From Pinus tabuliformis (taxonomy: Eukaryota; Streptophyta; Pinopsida; Pinales; Pinaceae): 64,000 bases of DNA. The position numbers and the translations under genes are program-made. How positions within the stretch are numbered: the stretch's first letter is position 1; each line of letters begins with the position of its first letter. The stretch is taken from contig CM062812.1 of the NCBI GenBank assembly GCA_031772625.1, forward strand, positions 728,412,300-728,476,299, written 5' to 3'. Positions 49,364 to 63,965 of the stretch are shown here, piece by piece. Under the pieces are notes generated by a model, which was not told the DNA's origin, did no database searches, and saw only the letters and a list, made by a program, of their open reading frames with translations.

Positions 49364-51275
49364 TATAACAACCGTGGTTAAAAATCCATGTAAAAATATA
49401 TAAGGCCATGGTGAATGGAACATGTATTCGAAGCTGAATTGTGGGGGAAACATCCTAGTGGGTGTTGATTCAGTTTATTATGGCTAAGGAAATTGACAAA
49501 GGAAATGGATAAGGATTTGGAAATGAATGAGGCATTTATTGGCATTTTATTTATGAAAATATAGGAAATTAGGAGAAAAGGGAGGTGAAAGGTCACAGGG
49601 TGCATGTGAGGAGGAAAATGAAGGAAAATAATAGAAAATGAAGAGCATAGAGGCCTCATTAATAAAAAGGCTTAAGAGGATCAGTTGGAAAGATTTTGAC
49701 AGGTTTTGGTGGAGCTCTCTTCTATTCTCTCTCTCTCACATACTCTTGGATACTTAGAGTTTTCTTGGAGTGCTCTTGGAAAGTGTGGAATAATTGTATT
49801 TTTGGAGAAAGAAGGAAAATGAAGAGCAGGAAATCATAGGAAGGCCTCGAGATCAGTAGCTACATCATATTTGTTTGTAGGTACCGAGTTGCATGTATGT
49901 TTCCTTCACTATTTTTGGCATTCATGGCACATGCATGTGGTTTCTTGGTTATGAGCTATCATTAGCATGGAGGATGGCCTAGATTGATAGTGGACTTGCC
50001 TAGCCTTTCCATTTCCTAGATAGATATGGAGATTGTTGGTTTATTTCATTATTTTAATTTTGGCTAGTTCTCATGTTTCCTTATCTTGGGTTGAGTTATT
50101 AGTTCCTTGAAGCCTTGGTTGGAGAAACACTCTGGGAGACCTTTAGCAGCTTGGGTTGAGTTATTAGTCCTAGAGGCCTTGGTAGGACAAACGCTCTGGA
50201 AGCCCTATAATGGCTAGTGTTGAGTTATTAGTCCTAGAAGCCCTGGTTGGAAAAATGATCTAGAGGCCTTGTAACATCTTGCGTTGAGTTACTACTCCTA
50301 GAGGCCTTGGTTGGAAAAATGCTCTAGAAGCCCTTGATGGGTTCAATTACTACTCCTAAAAGCCCAGGTTGGAAAAATGCTTCGAAAGCCCAGAAAAAGT
50401 TGTGGTTTGACTTAGTAGTCCTGGAAGACCTGGTTGGTCAAATGCTATGGAAGCCAAATATAAGTTGTGGATTGAGTTACTAGTCCTAGGAGCCAAGTTG
50501 GAATAAATGCATGGGAATCCTAGAAGGCTAGGATAGAGACTGATCGGATGATGGTTTTGTGATGTCTAACCGTACGGTGGAATCACTGCTTGATGTGCTG
50601 ACGTGGATGGCCTCTGGAAGCCCTAGATGAGTTTTGATTGATGTTTTCTATGAGATCCTACATTAATCCTTGGAATATGGTATAGGGGTGAATGGAGGAA
50701 GAGAGATTTGGCTGAGCCATTCTATGGTCGGGTCGAACATGGAAGTCCCATCGCGGGTTGGGTTGTTGCATTATTAATGAAAGTATATTTCTCCTTGTAT
50801 TTCTATGATCATTATGATGGATTATATGTGGTTTATATGGTTGTGATTTCATTTATATTTATTTCCCTATTATGTTGGTTATGTATATGTTTTATCACGG
50901 AAGTAATGTATGGCTCTCGTCGTGTTTTTGCTTGTAAACAAATGAAAAATGTATATAGTACCTAATGGATATTATGGCAGTTAAAGTGATAAGGAAACAA
51001 TGCTTCAACGTGAATCTCAGATAAGTATGAGACCCCTATGTTAAGATCTGTTACTTACACCTGTAGGTTGCATATTTAATAAGTGTCTAACAAAGTTTTT
51101 GTCATGGTTAGGCTTGGTTAGGTTAAGACCTCGATAGAAATTTGTGTTAGAGGCTTTCCTTGGTATCATCAATTATCTTGGAAATTCTCATCAAGTTCTA
51201 GGGATTTTTTTGGAGACTAGCCCTAAAAAAGTGGCTTAAATCTCGTAGTCTCTGGCAGAGAACTAACTGAAAAAG
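49364..51275 (+). repeat. family-X LTR, third copy (3' LTR of the second element, partial)
   Basis: Starts TATAACAACCGTGGTT right after the polypurine tract. Shared details with 37321-39533 (GATAGATATGGAG, about seven 62-bp units at 50090-50545, the AACTGGCTAAAAATGACT-like end region) make the two a pair. It runs directly into the next LTR copy near 51276. Confidence 0.83.
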
Positions 51276-53124
51276 ACTCACACATTGATTTATGAAAATA
51301 ATGGAAATTAGGAGGAAATATAGGTGAAATGTCACAGGTTGCATGTGAGGACCAAATTGAAGGAAAATAATGGAAAATGAAGAAAATAGAGGTCTCAATA
51401 ATAAAAATGCATCTGAGGATCAGTTGGTAACCTTTTGTCAATTCAGTTTTGGAGCTCTCTCATTATTCTCTCTCACTCATACTCTTGGATACTTAAATTT
51501 TTCTTGGATGACACTTGGAGGGCATGGAATACTTGGATTTTTGGAGCAGGAAGGCAAAGGAAGACTAGGAAAGCATAAGAGTACATTGGGATCAACAGCT
51601 ACAACGAGATTTTCTTGGAGGTATCAAGTTACATGTTTGTTTTCCTCACTATTTTTGGCATGCATGGAATATGCAGGTGGTTTATTTGTTGTGATCTATC
51701 ATTGAAATGGAGGATGGCAGGGATTGGAATTAGATTGCCTAGTCTTTCCCTTTCCTGGATAGCCATGGAGATTGTGGGTTTATTTTCATTATTTTGCTTT
51801 TCTTGGTTTTCATGTTTCCTTACTTTGGGTTGAGGTATTAGTCCTAGATCCTTGGTTGGATAAACACTCTGGAGACCTATAACATCTTGGGTTGAGTTAC
51901 TAGTCTCGTAGCCTTGGTTGGACAAACACTCTGTAGCCCTTGGTGGGTTGAGTTACTAGTCATGGAGCCTTGGTTTGACAAACTCTCTGCAGCCCAGTAA
52001 AAGTTGTGGGTTGAGTTACTAGTCGTGTAGCCTTGGTTGGACAAATTTTCTGGAGCCCTGGAAGGATTAGAGAGAGACCGATGTGATGATGGTTTTGTGA
52101 TTTCCAACCATGATTTGGAACCATCGTTTGATGGGTTTAGGTGGATGGCCTCTAGAAGGCCATGGATGGTTTTGGATCGATGTGTTCTTTGAGATCCCAC
52201 ATTCATGTTTGGAATATGGCATGGGGGTGAATGGATGAACAGAGACATGGCTTACCCATTCTATGGTTAGGTGGAATGTGGAAGTCCCATCCGGGTTTGG
52301 ATTTTTCTTCATCAATGCGAGGTTAGTTTTCCTTGTATTTCTATGAGTATTATACTGGATTATACGTGGTTTATATGGCTGATATTTCATTCATTTTTAT
52401 GTTGATATTATGTTGGTTATGCATGTGTTTTATGACATTGGATATGTATGGCTCTCATCATTTTTTTACTTGTAAATGAATGGATAATGTATCTATGACC
52501 TAATGGATGAAATTCCAGTTGATGTCTTGAGCCATCAATGCTACTTAGTGATTCTCGGCTAACTATGAGACCCCTATGCTCAGATATTTTATTTACACTT
52601 GTATATTACATATTCGTGATTTATTTTATGAAATTCCTGTCATGGCTAATAGGGGTCCAGTCAAGGTCTCGTTCAAGTGATTGCATTGGTACTATCATTT
52701 CCTTGTTATATTACTATTCTGAAAATGTGATTCAATTCTAGGCAGTGACCTAGGCTCTGGTCCTAAAAAGTGCCTCAAATCCTAGGGATGCTTGCACAAT
52801 ACTATGAAAAAGTGTCCTTGGACATTCGATTACAAGCCTATGAGAGTGTCCATAGGTCCCTGGATGCTAGCATGCCCAGAGCATGAGAGCGTCTAGAAGT
52901 CAAGTGGTCCAAAAGATCAATGAGAGCTAGGGGCTGGTTGGTGGAAAGGTTGGATTGGTTCATTAGGGTCCTAACATTGATGTTAAATGTCTGTATGGTG
53001 TGTTTCCATCGGTTCCACTTATTTCACGTGACTTAGGAGATAAAATCATATCATAGTGGCCACTCATTGCATGTCTACCCTGGCTTTTCAGTTGCTTGGG
53101 AAGATGTGGGAGAAAGCTGCTATA
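51276..53124 (+). repeat. family-X LTR, fourth copy (partial)
   Basis: Begins inside the LTR at a position matching about 9502 in the first copy. It has about four 62-bp units (51825-52075) and the GATAGCCATGGAG variant, so it belongs with the first LTR (9308-32375) rather than its immediate neighbour. It ends at 53124 and is followed by GTTAG, close to the GGTAG before 9308. Confidence 0.78.
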
Positions 53125-53670
53125 GTTAGTAATATATTATTGTTGTTGACCATATTGGATGTGTTTGAATAGTATGTTGAATGCGGTGAAAATTAAGCAT
53201 CACATATTCAACATGTATATGAAGGTGTTAATTGCAAAAAAAAAAATTGTTGATTGAAAGTGAGAAACACGGGAAGTACCTTCTTAGGAAAATATGGAAC
53301 TTCTTTGAAAACCCAAAGTGCTATAAAAATGCTAAACCATACAACATCAACAAGATGGGACTGTATTAAATTTAATGAACATTTAATTACTCAAGATATT
53401 GACACATGATATTTCACCTTATTGAGTAGAAAATGCCACTGGTAGAGCTTAAGGAGACCCTCTAGCATAATCCATTGTGTTTTAAACAAAAAGCATTCCG
53501 ACTTTGAAATAAAATTTTTGATCAAGATAAAGTGTAAGGAGAGTCTTTACCTCTGCAAAGGATACATGGGAGCAAGAAAATGTATGAAAGAAAAGTTATA
53601 CAAGAAGGTTTCTGAGAAAGGAAACTGGATAATGAACACCGAGGATGGTGTTAATAAAAGGGGAGGAGAA
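53125..53670 (+). pseudogene. chromovirus polyprotein end and polypurine tract
   Basis: Plus-strand reading includes a chromodomain-like DTWEQENV stretch near 53560 and then a tract AAAAGGGGAGGAGAA (53656-53670) directly before an LTR start. This is the 3' end of a Ty3 chromovirus interior, different from family X. The family-X composite may have inserted in it. Broken fossil. Confidence 0.55.
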
Positions 53671-55920
53671 TGTAATATCCCTTCATTGTTATAGTACTAT
53701 TTTTATTTGACTAAGATATATTAGATAAAATGGCGGGAAAACCATGGAAAAAAATATTGGTATAAATATGTAAGAGAATATTTATTAATAAATAAATGGG
53801 ATGTATGTACTTGAGAATTAGATACCTAGAAATGAGATGCTTGCCATGCCTTTAAGATAATAATTCTAGATGAAATTCTAGATAAGATTAAAGGATGGGA
53901 AAGAAATATCCATCAAGTTGTTTAGCTATATAAATATGCTAAACATGGAAAAGCATAAAAGCTTCACGAGAGAGAAAGACAGACTTTTATGGAAAATCCT
54001 AGGCAAATGGATGAGAAAATTTCTACAAAGCGGGATGCCACTAAAGGAAACTTTATAAAAGAAGGAAATGTATTAAATACCTATTGAAGGCATCAACATG
54101 GGTTTTTTATTCCTTTGCAAATTAATCTTAGCGAGGCAGGAACTAGTGGAGCGGTTCATGGTTGCGAGGACAATGTGTTCTTCTCAATTACAATTCCTGC
54201 ATTGGATATAATGAGCATATTTGTTTATATTTGAAATTTAAATATAATGGTCATAACTATTTATGTATTACATGATTCACTAGCATACATGTTCTATTTG
54301 ATGGTATTTGTCAGTTGTAAACTTCTATTTGTATTTGGATTCATTTTGTTTGTATGAGTGAGGGAGATATACAGGTAATGGAATGCATTTAAGTTTCGAA
54401 CAACCATTATGGTATGAAAATATGAACATTTAACAGTTGATAATATTTGTATTTGGGAGATCTGGGATATTTAAAAGTAATATAAGTGGTATTCAATAGA
54501 GAAGGAATGTTATATTTAAATACCTCACTTATATTCTCTGAGAATATAAGATATCTCAATGCTCAGAGGAAAACAATATGCCTTTGAAGGCATGAGTTCA
54601 ATACCTAGCCTATGAGTTATATGAAAGTAGGGTACTTAATTCTCTAATGAAAACATGATGCCTCTCGGAGGCCATGATCGATGAACTTATAAACCAGTGT
54701 ATACCAAAACCTTCCCTTTGAATTGAAACCATGCGATCAGTGGAGGTTGAAAAGATTGATAAGAAATGAAAAGCAGAGATCTGGAAACAACCGATTGATA
54801 CGAAATATGTGCCCAAAATTCTCTTATAAAGTTTAAATGTCACTCCCTTCCCAATCTTATGTTATGAAAGTTAGTAATTATGGAAGAGTGAAGAGTTAAG
54901 GGAGCTTGGTATATAACTCTGATTTTCGATTATCAAATCTGTGTAAAGAAACACTATAGTTCAGAAAAAATACTGTTAGAAATTTATTATAGAAGAACAT
55001 AAACAAAATTAGACTAGTTCTCAGGATTGATACATATTATTGAATCAATTGAATTTGTATTAGAGCATAGATTCGGTGGTAGTTACCAGAATCTGAAATC
55101 CTAGATGGGTAGTTCCAACGTGGTTGTAAAAAATCCTTTCACATCATCGGGTGATATTGATTCCAAAATTTAGTCCCCAAATTTAAAATTAGAACAGTGC
55201 CTATTCAAAAGAAATAATTACGGAAAATGTGATCTCTAGTACCTATATCTTAATTCATCCATGAAGGACAAAGGATAAGAAAATATGGATATGCATATGA
55301 ACGAAACCTGTCTTATTTCATTGGAAATGATGGTTGTGTAGACATAAATCATTGAAGGAGTTAACAACATAAAATATTATATATGAGCTAATGAGAATCA
55401 AGACAATGAAAATAATAAAATAGAAATAAATTATTAAAGAAGGAGAGAACAACATAAAATACCATATGTGTATGAGCCCGTCAAAATTAAATTATTGAAG
55501 ACAGAACGGAAATAATGAAATGGCTAGTACCAAATAATGCAGTGGTTTGATCCCTGCAAAATGAGCATAGACATTAATAAAATAACTTCATCCAAAACAC
55601 TGAGATAGAAACTATACAACCTAACAAGGAAATTTTTTCATATATATATATATATGGGGAGAAGAATGTTAATAAGTTATATTTACAAAGGAAATGATAT
55701 TTGAATCCATTAAGTAAGTTGAAGGGATATACTCTCCCTCTTCAATCCATATACATTCCATTGCGAAAAATTATAAAGATGAAAATTGAGTAAGTACTCT
55801 AAACCATAAAATTTGGCTCAGTTAAAAGAACCGGCAATGGCCATTAATAAGAGATATGGTAAAATAATAGACGAGTGTGTAGGAAGAAAAAAAACGTATA
55901 CTTCTAGGTTCGGACAACGC
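53671..55920 (+). repeat. chromovirus LTR, right end tentative
   Basis: Starts TGTAATATCCCTTCATTG after a purine tract, a start common in plant Ty3 LTRs. A TGGTATCAGAGG word at 55924-55935 looks like a tRNA-Met primer site and suggests an LTR end near 55920, which would give about 2.25 kb. No second copy is in the window to confirm it. No genes seen inside. Confidence 0.4.
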
Positions 55921-55935
55921 CTCTGGTATCAGAGG

Positions 55936-58900
55936 TAGCAGTAGAACTGACCTCGGTAGGAATGGCAGAAGTTAGTCAGTGCGAGACTCAAATTTGACCA
56001 TCGGATTTTAAGGAGAGAACCCTAAAGCTGTAGTTTCCATGATTACTTGCCAATAAAGAAGTCCATTAGTTGGTATCTTGATGGGCGAATGGCAATTGTC
56101 AGATAGGGAAAATATATTACACTAGAGGAAAGGCTAGTAGGACTTATTAAGGGTGGGACTCCGCGTGAAACCCCATATCCCTCGAGAAAAAGGGGAAACA
56201 CCAGAATACATGAAAACTATATATATATATTACCTGCTAAAATTAGGGATAAGATATAAATGTGTAGAAACCTATATGAATCAACCCAAATAGGAGCATA
56301 CATGTAAGTGTGATGAACAAGTGGAAGGGAGTAACCCAGAAACTTTCTCCCACCTGTGCATTGGGCTCGGTTCTGAAATCTCAAGGAAAGGAAATGGAAA
56401 CCTTACACTACCTATTTCAAACCCTTGTCATAGTAAGGTGGATTTTCTTCTAGGAGACCAACGGATAATAAAGCCGCACTTACTAAGAAATCTTCTCACA
56501 GCAAAATTTTCTTCCAGGAACAACTAAGAAAATAAAGTCTCTATGAAAAGAAAGAAGAATATAACAGAAAGTGCCTACGAGATGTCGGAAAGCGATCGTG
56601 GCTTATGGCAAGTAGCCCTAACTCAAACACTCTGTGCCCTCTATCAACTGGATGGGTAGAATGATGCAAGAAGGTTTCACCGTTTCATGAGGGGGTTTCG
56701 TTGATAAGGAGAAAAATAACTAATTACCACCCGTGAATTGTGAGGGGAACTATCCCCAACCTTGAAAAAAAATAAAGGAGTAATCATAGTAATGACCAAG
56801 CAAATCGGAGTTGAAATAGAAAGGCAACAAAACAAATAATTGGTAGACCAGAGAGACTATGAATCCTTTTCCGCATTTTCCACCACAGGCATACCTTGTT
56901 GTAGAAGAAGAATAATTCCATGATCCATGTGTAAAAACTAGTTGTCGATTCTCCAATATTTCCAATGACGGACGACGTATTTGACCATGCATTGGCAAAG
57001 TGAGTAAATCAAGGAAAGGGACCTGTTAGGAGGATAGGGCTACAGTTTCGCAACCACCACCTAACTATTCAGCTGTGGCAGTAAATATGTATCGTCCAAA
57101 TGGAAATTGCTACCCTAATCTACCACATGTTCTATCCACCTGTAACTAGAGCCCTCGATGCCAATGCTTCTTTGAATTCAGTCTTTAAATAGAGCATAAG
57201 GAGCGGTAGATAAAATCCACAAGCGTGAAAGCAGCAAGGTTATGGGTTATGGTAAACATCATGAAAACAAAAAATTAAGCTAGGGTTTCTCTGCGTGACT
57301 CCTAACCATCACCTAATGAGAACACATTCCAAGCGAGTATTCACCATGAAGGAGGTCACATGCTCCCATGTGCACCCATGTGATGATAGTCTATTTGGCG
57401 GGAATGGATTGCTCGTAGGATTTCCCATAAGGATAGGTCACCCAGGACTATTTAAAGACATTGGGAAGCCTCGTATACATCTACAGTTTCATCTAAAGGG
57501 TTATGACAAATCAAAACATGCTAACACAGTGATGTCTTGAGGTAATGCACATTAACCCATATAACAATCCAACCATATTAACATTGAGACAAGGAGCAAT
57601 AATCATACAATGATAACAAATCATATAAATAATAATCAAACTATCCAATAGTGGAACCTTAGTTGAGCGCAATGGCATATACGAGCTAACCACGTATAAG
57701 GAATTGAAGTATGATATAACTTATATCCTTGTACAAAAGGTATAGCGGTGAACCTCGACTCATGTCTTAGCACAATATGCATAAGCACAATAGGCATATT
57801 AATATAAGTCATAGTTGTTTAAAATTTTAACAGTAGGAGATGGGACATTTGAGTGCTACTTTAGCAAGGATATTACTACCAATAAAAAATACACTAAGAA
57901 TTATATACATCGTGAAAGTGATAAAGATAAAAAATTTATGTAAATGGAAATTGTAGACTAATATCATTTGGCTAAAGGAGGGCTCACATCACATATAGGT
58001 CATAGAATTTCAACCTTTATGAGATGACTTCCACTAATCAGTCTAGGGATTGAATGTTACATGATTAGGACAAAGAATCCCTTTCCGGGGCTATATTATA
58101 AAGGTCATCAGTCTTGATAACTAATAGTTGTGAAGAAAATTATGAAGGTGTTTCTTTATTTGAGAGTTTATAGAGAGTTAGATAATTTTATTATGTATAG
58201 TGACCTCTGTTATAAAAAAAAAAAAAAGCAAAAAAAGGTAGGTGAATTAGGGAGACGTGACAAGTATAACTATATTTGTAATTGGGATGTCTCATAACCC
58301 CAATATAATATTTTTAATGATGATGTTTCCATTTCATGATTGTATATAGTAGGGAAAGGGGTTTCATATTTGTGAATATTGTCCTATTTTTTTAATATTT
58401 AAGCTTGAAAAACATACTCAGATTCCTAACTTCCTATATGTTGCTATCAACCTAACAATAACATGATTATTGAAGAATTTTCAAGGTGTAATGTACCTCA
58501 ATTACTGTTAATTTTATTATTAATATTGTCATCACTTCATCATGAGATATATGAAATTATTCATATGTACAAATATATATGCATTAGTTATCCATTGTAT
58601 TCATAACAAATTTTCCATAGCATGTATCATTCTAAATATTAAAGGATTACATTTTAATACTATGATATGGTTAAAAGGACGGGCTTTTGACTTTGACCCA
58701 TGGGTTTAATAATAAATATTCAAACCTAATTTAAGCCTCATTTAAGCCTCTATCTATGTATCAAAATTATTTAATCCCTACCTCTTTAATAGAATCTTGG
58801 ACACAATTATGCATTTTTAAAATGAACTAGTAAGTCTTCCTTGGCCCCCCTTACTCTTTCCACGAGTTACCCCTTCTTTGAATATCACGTGGTTCCTTGT

Positions 58901-60440
58901 CAATGTGTTGGAAAAACAAAATGTGATTTTTTGTGGAATCACAAGTGAACAAATTGGATGTCACAGGGTGATCAAATGGCAATCAAGATCCCCTAAACCA
59001 CTAGGAGGATTGACTAGCCCCCCCAGGGTTCGTCATTTAGCATTTTTTAAGTTTGGCATCCAATTTTCTCATTATGGTTGAAGTTTTTTTTATGTAGTTG
59101 AACCTCTTTAGTGAAGTTTTAGCCTTCAAACCCTCCATATCATAGCTCCTATAATGTATTTTTATTTGTAAGCATTATATTTGTAAGCTCATAACACCCT
59201 GTTGTTTTTCCTGTCACTATACTGCTGAAGTTTTAATGGAATTAGCACCTTTAGATTTTAATTTACCCATTTTATTTTGGTGTTAGGAAGACATATTGTA
59301 GATATATTTTTTACTAATATATATTTTTGTGATTGCATGTTCTTCGAAATACTCACATTGATATTGATATAGTGCCATATTTTTATCATATTCTACATTT
59401 TCTTTCTTTGAGGACTTACATGTGTGAATACTCCAGAGACTTCATCTGTCTTAATCCACAAACTATAACTTCCCATTTTTGGTACCAAGTTTTTTTGTGG
59501 ACAAGGATTTCATAATTTTTTTTTCCTTGGGATTCTAATTAAAAAATAATTACAGGGTTTTTATATCTACAAGTACTAAGAGGAATTTTGTGCTTCAAAT
59601 TCATTACAGGTTCATTTGGAGACCATCTTATTGTAAATATTCTTCTTATATAGGTTCCCCCTCTTGTCACAGAACAATTAGTTTTTGCATTAATGCTTTA
59701 TATGTTCTATGTATATTTCCCTATTCGGGTTCTATGTAATTGAATTACATTTTTTCCCTCTTTTCCCAGTTTTTATTGTGAGGATTACTAGCTTTTTCTT
59801 TTAATTAAAATATCGAGGGCTCAAAACGAACATTCTTCTCACTTTCGTGGTCTATCAGGTCAATCCCCTCCTTAGCATATGCGTTACGGCCATGCATGAC
59901 AATAACACTTACAAGGTACTAGATATTTATTTGTTATTTAGGTGTTTGATGGATTTTAGTTTCATTGTTAATTTATCATCAGGTTATTTGGCTTCCTTTC
60001 TAAGGAATCCCTTCGCTCTTGTTTGAATTTCTAGTGCTATATGAACCCAATAATTTCCTATCTTTTTACAAGGTTTATTTATAGACCCCTTCACCTAAGT
60101 TTTGATAAGTCAGATTGAGTTATAAAATTTTGAATACGCAAATTGGAGGAATTTTCTTGATTAAATCTCTTTGGGTGTTTGATTTGGGAGAATAACTTTA
60201 AATTCCTCTTTGTAGGTATTAAGAGGGTTCCCTATTTAATTCTTCATAGCTTTAATGAGTATGGATATCCCCAAAAAAATGAAATTGTATTATGTATGGC
60301 TTTAACACTAATAGGTTTTCATGTCCTCTATTTTTTTTTGTTATGCTCTACTTTAGATTACCTAACTTCATTTTGAGTTGTGTTATATACTTAGTAAGAA
60401 GATAACCTAGGATCCCCTCACTTCTAAACAAGAGGTAATA
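55936..60440. other. AT-rich DNA without recognised genes
   Basis: About 4.5 kb. A GC-richer patch at about 55900-57500 has open frames up to 82 codons, but none shows a family motif. The remainder is AT-rich with A and T runs (for example 58218-58230). Probably LTR or leader sequence of old elements. No promoter, RNA gene or host exon could be supported. Confidence 0.55.
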
Positions 60441-60444
60441 TTCC

Positions 60445-61110
60445 AATTATATTACTTAGTTCTATAAATTACTTTTTTCTTATTCATAGGTAACTCATTC
60501 ATGTTAGCCTTGCAATCCCCCAAACATATACTCTCTTATAATTTTCCAATTAGATAAACGTGCTTATTACTCAAAGATTTAATTAATGTATTAACAAATA
60601 TTTTGATTTGTTTTATTTTTTCTAGGAGTTTACTATAAAGCCCACCCTAGAATTTTCCTTAATTGTAGAACCTTCTCCTCTAGGTATGAAAAAATTATGG
60701 TGTTGGGTATTTGATATAGGTGATTACATACAATAGACGATGTCACCAGTTTTTCAAATGCCACAACGACTTGTTTCTTTGTATTTTTTTTAGAACTACT
60801 ACATTCTTAGCCCTATGTTATGCTAAAAATTTGTGTACATATACTCGTTCATGCTATTATTTCTTCTCGAATGATATATTTCACTCTAGAGTATACATTT
60901 AGCTACTCGTTTTGGAGACATGAAACCTATTCTAAACTAGAGATTATGATTTCATCATTTATGTGCTGATATTTTCTACAATCTAAAACCTTGCCTGACT
61001 ATGCTATATGCACTTGTTTAATACCTTAATCCTTACCAATATTTAATCTTAACAACTTTGTCAAACATATGCAGGGTTATTATATTGTATATACTCAGAA
61101 TTGATGTTTT
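60445..61110. repeat. diverged direct repeat, left copy
   Basis: Aligns in the same orientation with 63285-63965. Shared words include TTTTGGAGA-ATGAAACCTATT, TATGCACTTGTTTAAT-CCTTAATC and CAAACATATGCA-GGTTATT. The copies look only about 70-75% alike. The repeat ends where the AT microsatellite begins. Likely parts of a pair of old LTRs. Confidence 0.7.
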
Positions 61111-61114
61111 CGGT

Positions 61115-61309
<195 letters not shown>

Positions 61310-61330
61310 TTCAAACTAAAGTAGATACCA

Positions 61331-62770
61331 TGCACTTAACATCTATGATTGTTTCTATGTTCTTTGGTTTATTTTGTCACGCATTCTTGTTTTTCTTATC
61401 CAAAAATGTATGTGAATGTTCAATCAACATGTTCAATTTTCTTCTTTGAATATTAGATATCGTTTGTATCATGTATAACATTGGTTTCCTTTATTCACTA
61501 TCAGTTTATATTTAGATTATTACATAAGAGAGTTCATTTTTCATCTATAATTAGCTTGTGCAACTGCTGCCTAAGAGAGATTTTCTTTATCAAAATAGTA
61601 TTTTATATACTTGGAAAATTGATATGAGGATTATTCTTACATATCATGTAGTGACCTATTTAATTAAAACACATATTAATTTTTCAGGAGACTAAGTCTT
61701 TTGTAGTTCCTTGCCATTCTCTATTCCTATAACAACCCATGCATATTTTCCCACCTTTTTTAACAATATAATTTATATATTGGTGTACTCTTATTTCAAA
61801 AACAACATATACATAATTTATACTTTTTCATCTAAACATGCTTGTTTTCATGTATATACTACATTCTTTCTAATATTCTTCTTATCTCTATTAAAAACAA
61901 TTATATATTTTCATATGTTCTATTCATTACTCTTATTCCTTGATTATTTTGTATACAACAACATATGTTAGAACTCACTAGATAATTTCTACAATACTAT
62001 AATTTAGGGAAGTATTTCTAATAACCAAGAACTACAATAACTTCTTTGATAAACATTTAAAAACTAAAAGTCAATAATAACCATTCGACTACAGTACAAT
62101 CATCTACTTATCTGAGTAATATAGGATCTAGGAAATATTATGGGAACTAGTACATTCCACCCAACCAATTAGTTGCAATCCACAACAACTCCCCTTGAGC
62201 CTCAAACTTATTTCTCATCCCCCCAAACTATTTTCACTCAATGGTGTTTATTACTTTCCTTCCTCTTAGTATATTTTAGCAGCATCCTTCTTTCAAGTTC
62301 TTCCCACCTTCTTTTTTTGTACCTAGATTTTTTTGAAATAGAAAATTATTTTATTTTCCCATTTCTTATCATGCATATCTCTCTAGTTATGGTTGGCTTA
62401 TCTTCCCACCGAGCATAACATCTGTTTCTACTTATTTTATTTCTGGTGGCAGTCATTCTCTCAGATATCTTGGGGAAATCTAGAAGGTTACATTTGTGAC
62501 AGCTATCAATTTCTTATTTTTTTCCACTACTTGCACTCAACTAATTAATATTTTTATAAACAACAAAGAATCCTAAAATACTCATGTATTATTTCCCATA
62601 ATTTTTCCTAGAGAAAAGTTTTTTTTTTTTTTTTTGTAATAGAAGTTATTGAGATAAGTAAATCAAATTTAGTCTTGTCCCACAACCAATGTTTCCAAAT
62701 TTGATATTTAAAATTAATTATAAGAAATAAAGTCTGTAAAAAAAAAGGTAATTACAACAGGGGTATTACA
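61331..62770 (-). repeat. LTR of a minus-strand chromovirus, inner end tentative
   Basis: On the minus strand the LTR starts TGTAATACCCCTGTTG at 62770, right after a G-run purine tract (62771-62786) and the chromodomain segment. A CA followed by TGGTATCTAC at 61321-61331 may mark the far end, giving about 1.44 kb, but that primer-like word matches only seven bases. No coding content. Confidence 0.5.
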
Positions 62771-62786
62771 TCTCCCCCCCCCCTAG

Positions 62787-63284
62787 ATTGAACATCGTCC
62801 TTGTTGTTTCCTCTAATTGCATCACTACTAAAAAAGTGAAGGAAATGCTTCTTGCATTTTCTCTTCAATATCCTAGGTGGCCTCCTCAGGGTTTCAATAC
62901 TTCCATTGCAATTTAACCTCGGTGATGACTCAATTATAGAGTGAAATTTCCCTCTTCTATAAACCTTTTAGAGGCTCGACCTGGAACTCAACTTCTAGTT
63001 TGACCTGCACAACATTTTAGTAAATAATATGATTCATTTCATGGAAATGTTCTCTTAGAAGTGATACATTGAATACATTATGTACTTTAATGTAGGATGG
63101 TAATGCTCACTAGTAGGTCATTGGTCCTACTTTGGCTAGTATTTCAAATGGTCCATACAACCTAGGTACTAATTTAGCAAAGGTTTCCAATCTCAATGTG
63201 TTCCTCCTTGGTATAACTTTGGTTAATAAGAAGAACATCATAACCTGAAATCCCCTCAAGCCTGAACGAAAGGTCATATCACAT
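62787..63284 (-). pseudogene. chromovirus integrase end and chromodomain
   Basis: On the minus strand, IPRRNTLRLETFAKLVPRLY, GPFEILAKVGP and then a chromodomain with EVKLQWKY, NPEEAT and IEEKMQEAFPSL, ending at the G-rich purine tract. The order GPY/F module, chromodomain, purine tract, LTR is that of a plant chromovirus. Only the polyprotein end is present in the window. Broken fossil. Confidence 0.78.
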
Positions 63285-63965
63285 TTGTATTACTCAGTTT
63301 TTTAAAATACTTTTATGATTGTCAGAGGTAATCATTCATGGGGACCATGGAATTTCCCAAAGGTATAATCTCTTATATGTTTTCAATTAGAGAAATGTGG
63401 TCATAACTCAAAGAGTTAAATAATTTATTAGCATAGATTTTTTTTCCATTTTTTCATGCCATGTTTGCACTATAAACCCCACCGTAGAATTCTCTTCAAC
63501 AGTATAACCTTCTCTACTAGGTACAAAAATATCATGACACTGCATTTCTGATACATTTGCTTGTATACAAAAGAGGATGTTGTCGATTTTTCAACATCCA
63601 TAATGAATATTTTCTATGTATTTGTTTAGAGCTATTGGATTATTAGGCTTAAGTTTTGTTTTAAACATTTGCACTTATACTTGTTCACATAACTATTTCT
63701 TGGCGAAAGATGTATTCCATCTAATTCCATAATATACTTTTTAGCTACTTATTTTGGAGATATGAAACCTATTTTAGATCAAAGGTTTTGATTTCGTCAT
63801 TTACATACTGGTATTTTCAATGGTTGAAAACAATGGTTGAGTATATTGTATGCACTTGTTTAATTCCTTAATCTCTATAGTTTTTTCATGCTAATAGCTC
63901 TATCAAACATATGCATGGTTATTCTATTTTATATACTCATTCTTGATGTTTTAGGTTCTTGATGA
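63285..63965. repeat. diverged direct repeat, right copy
   Basis: Second copy of 60445-61110, beginning abruptly next to the integrase segment. After it, the last 35 bases of the window read differently (GATGATGCCTCAAAAATCG), so the right limit is visible. Confidence 0.7.

Noticed and set aside
57295-57540. 81-codon plus-strand frame in a GC-richer patch, possible host exon
   Set aside because: No family motif, no splice-site context I could defend and no neighbouring coding signal.
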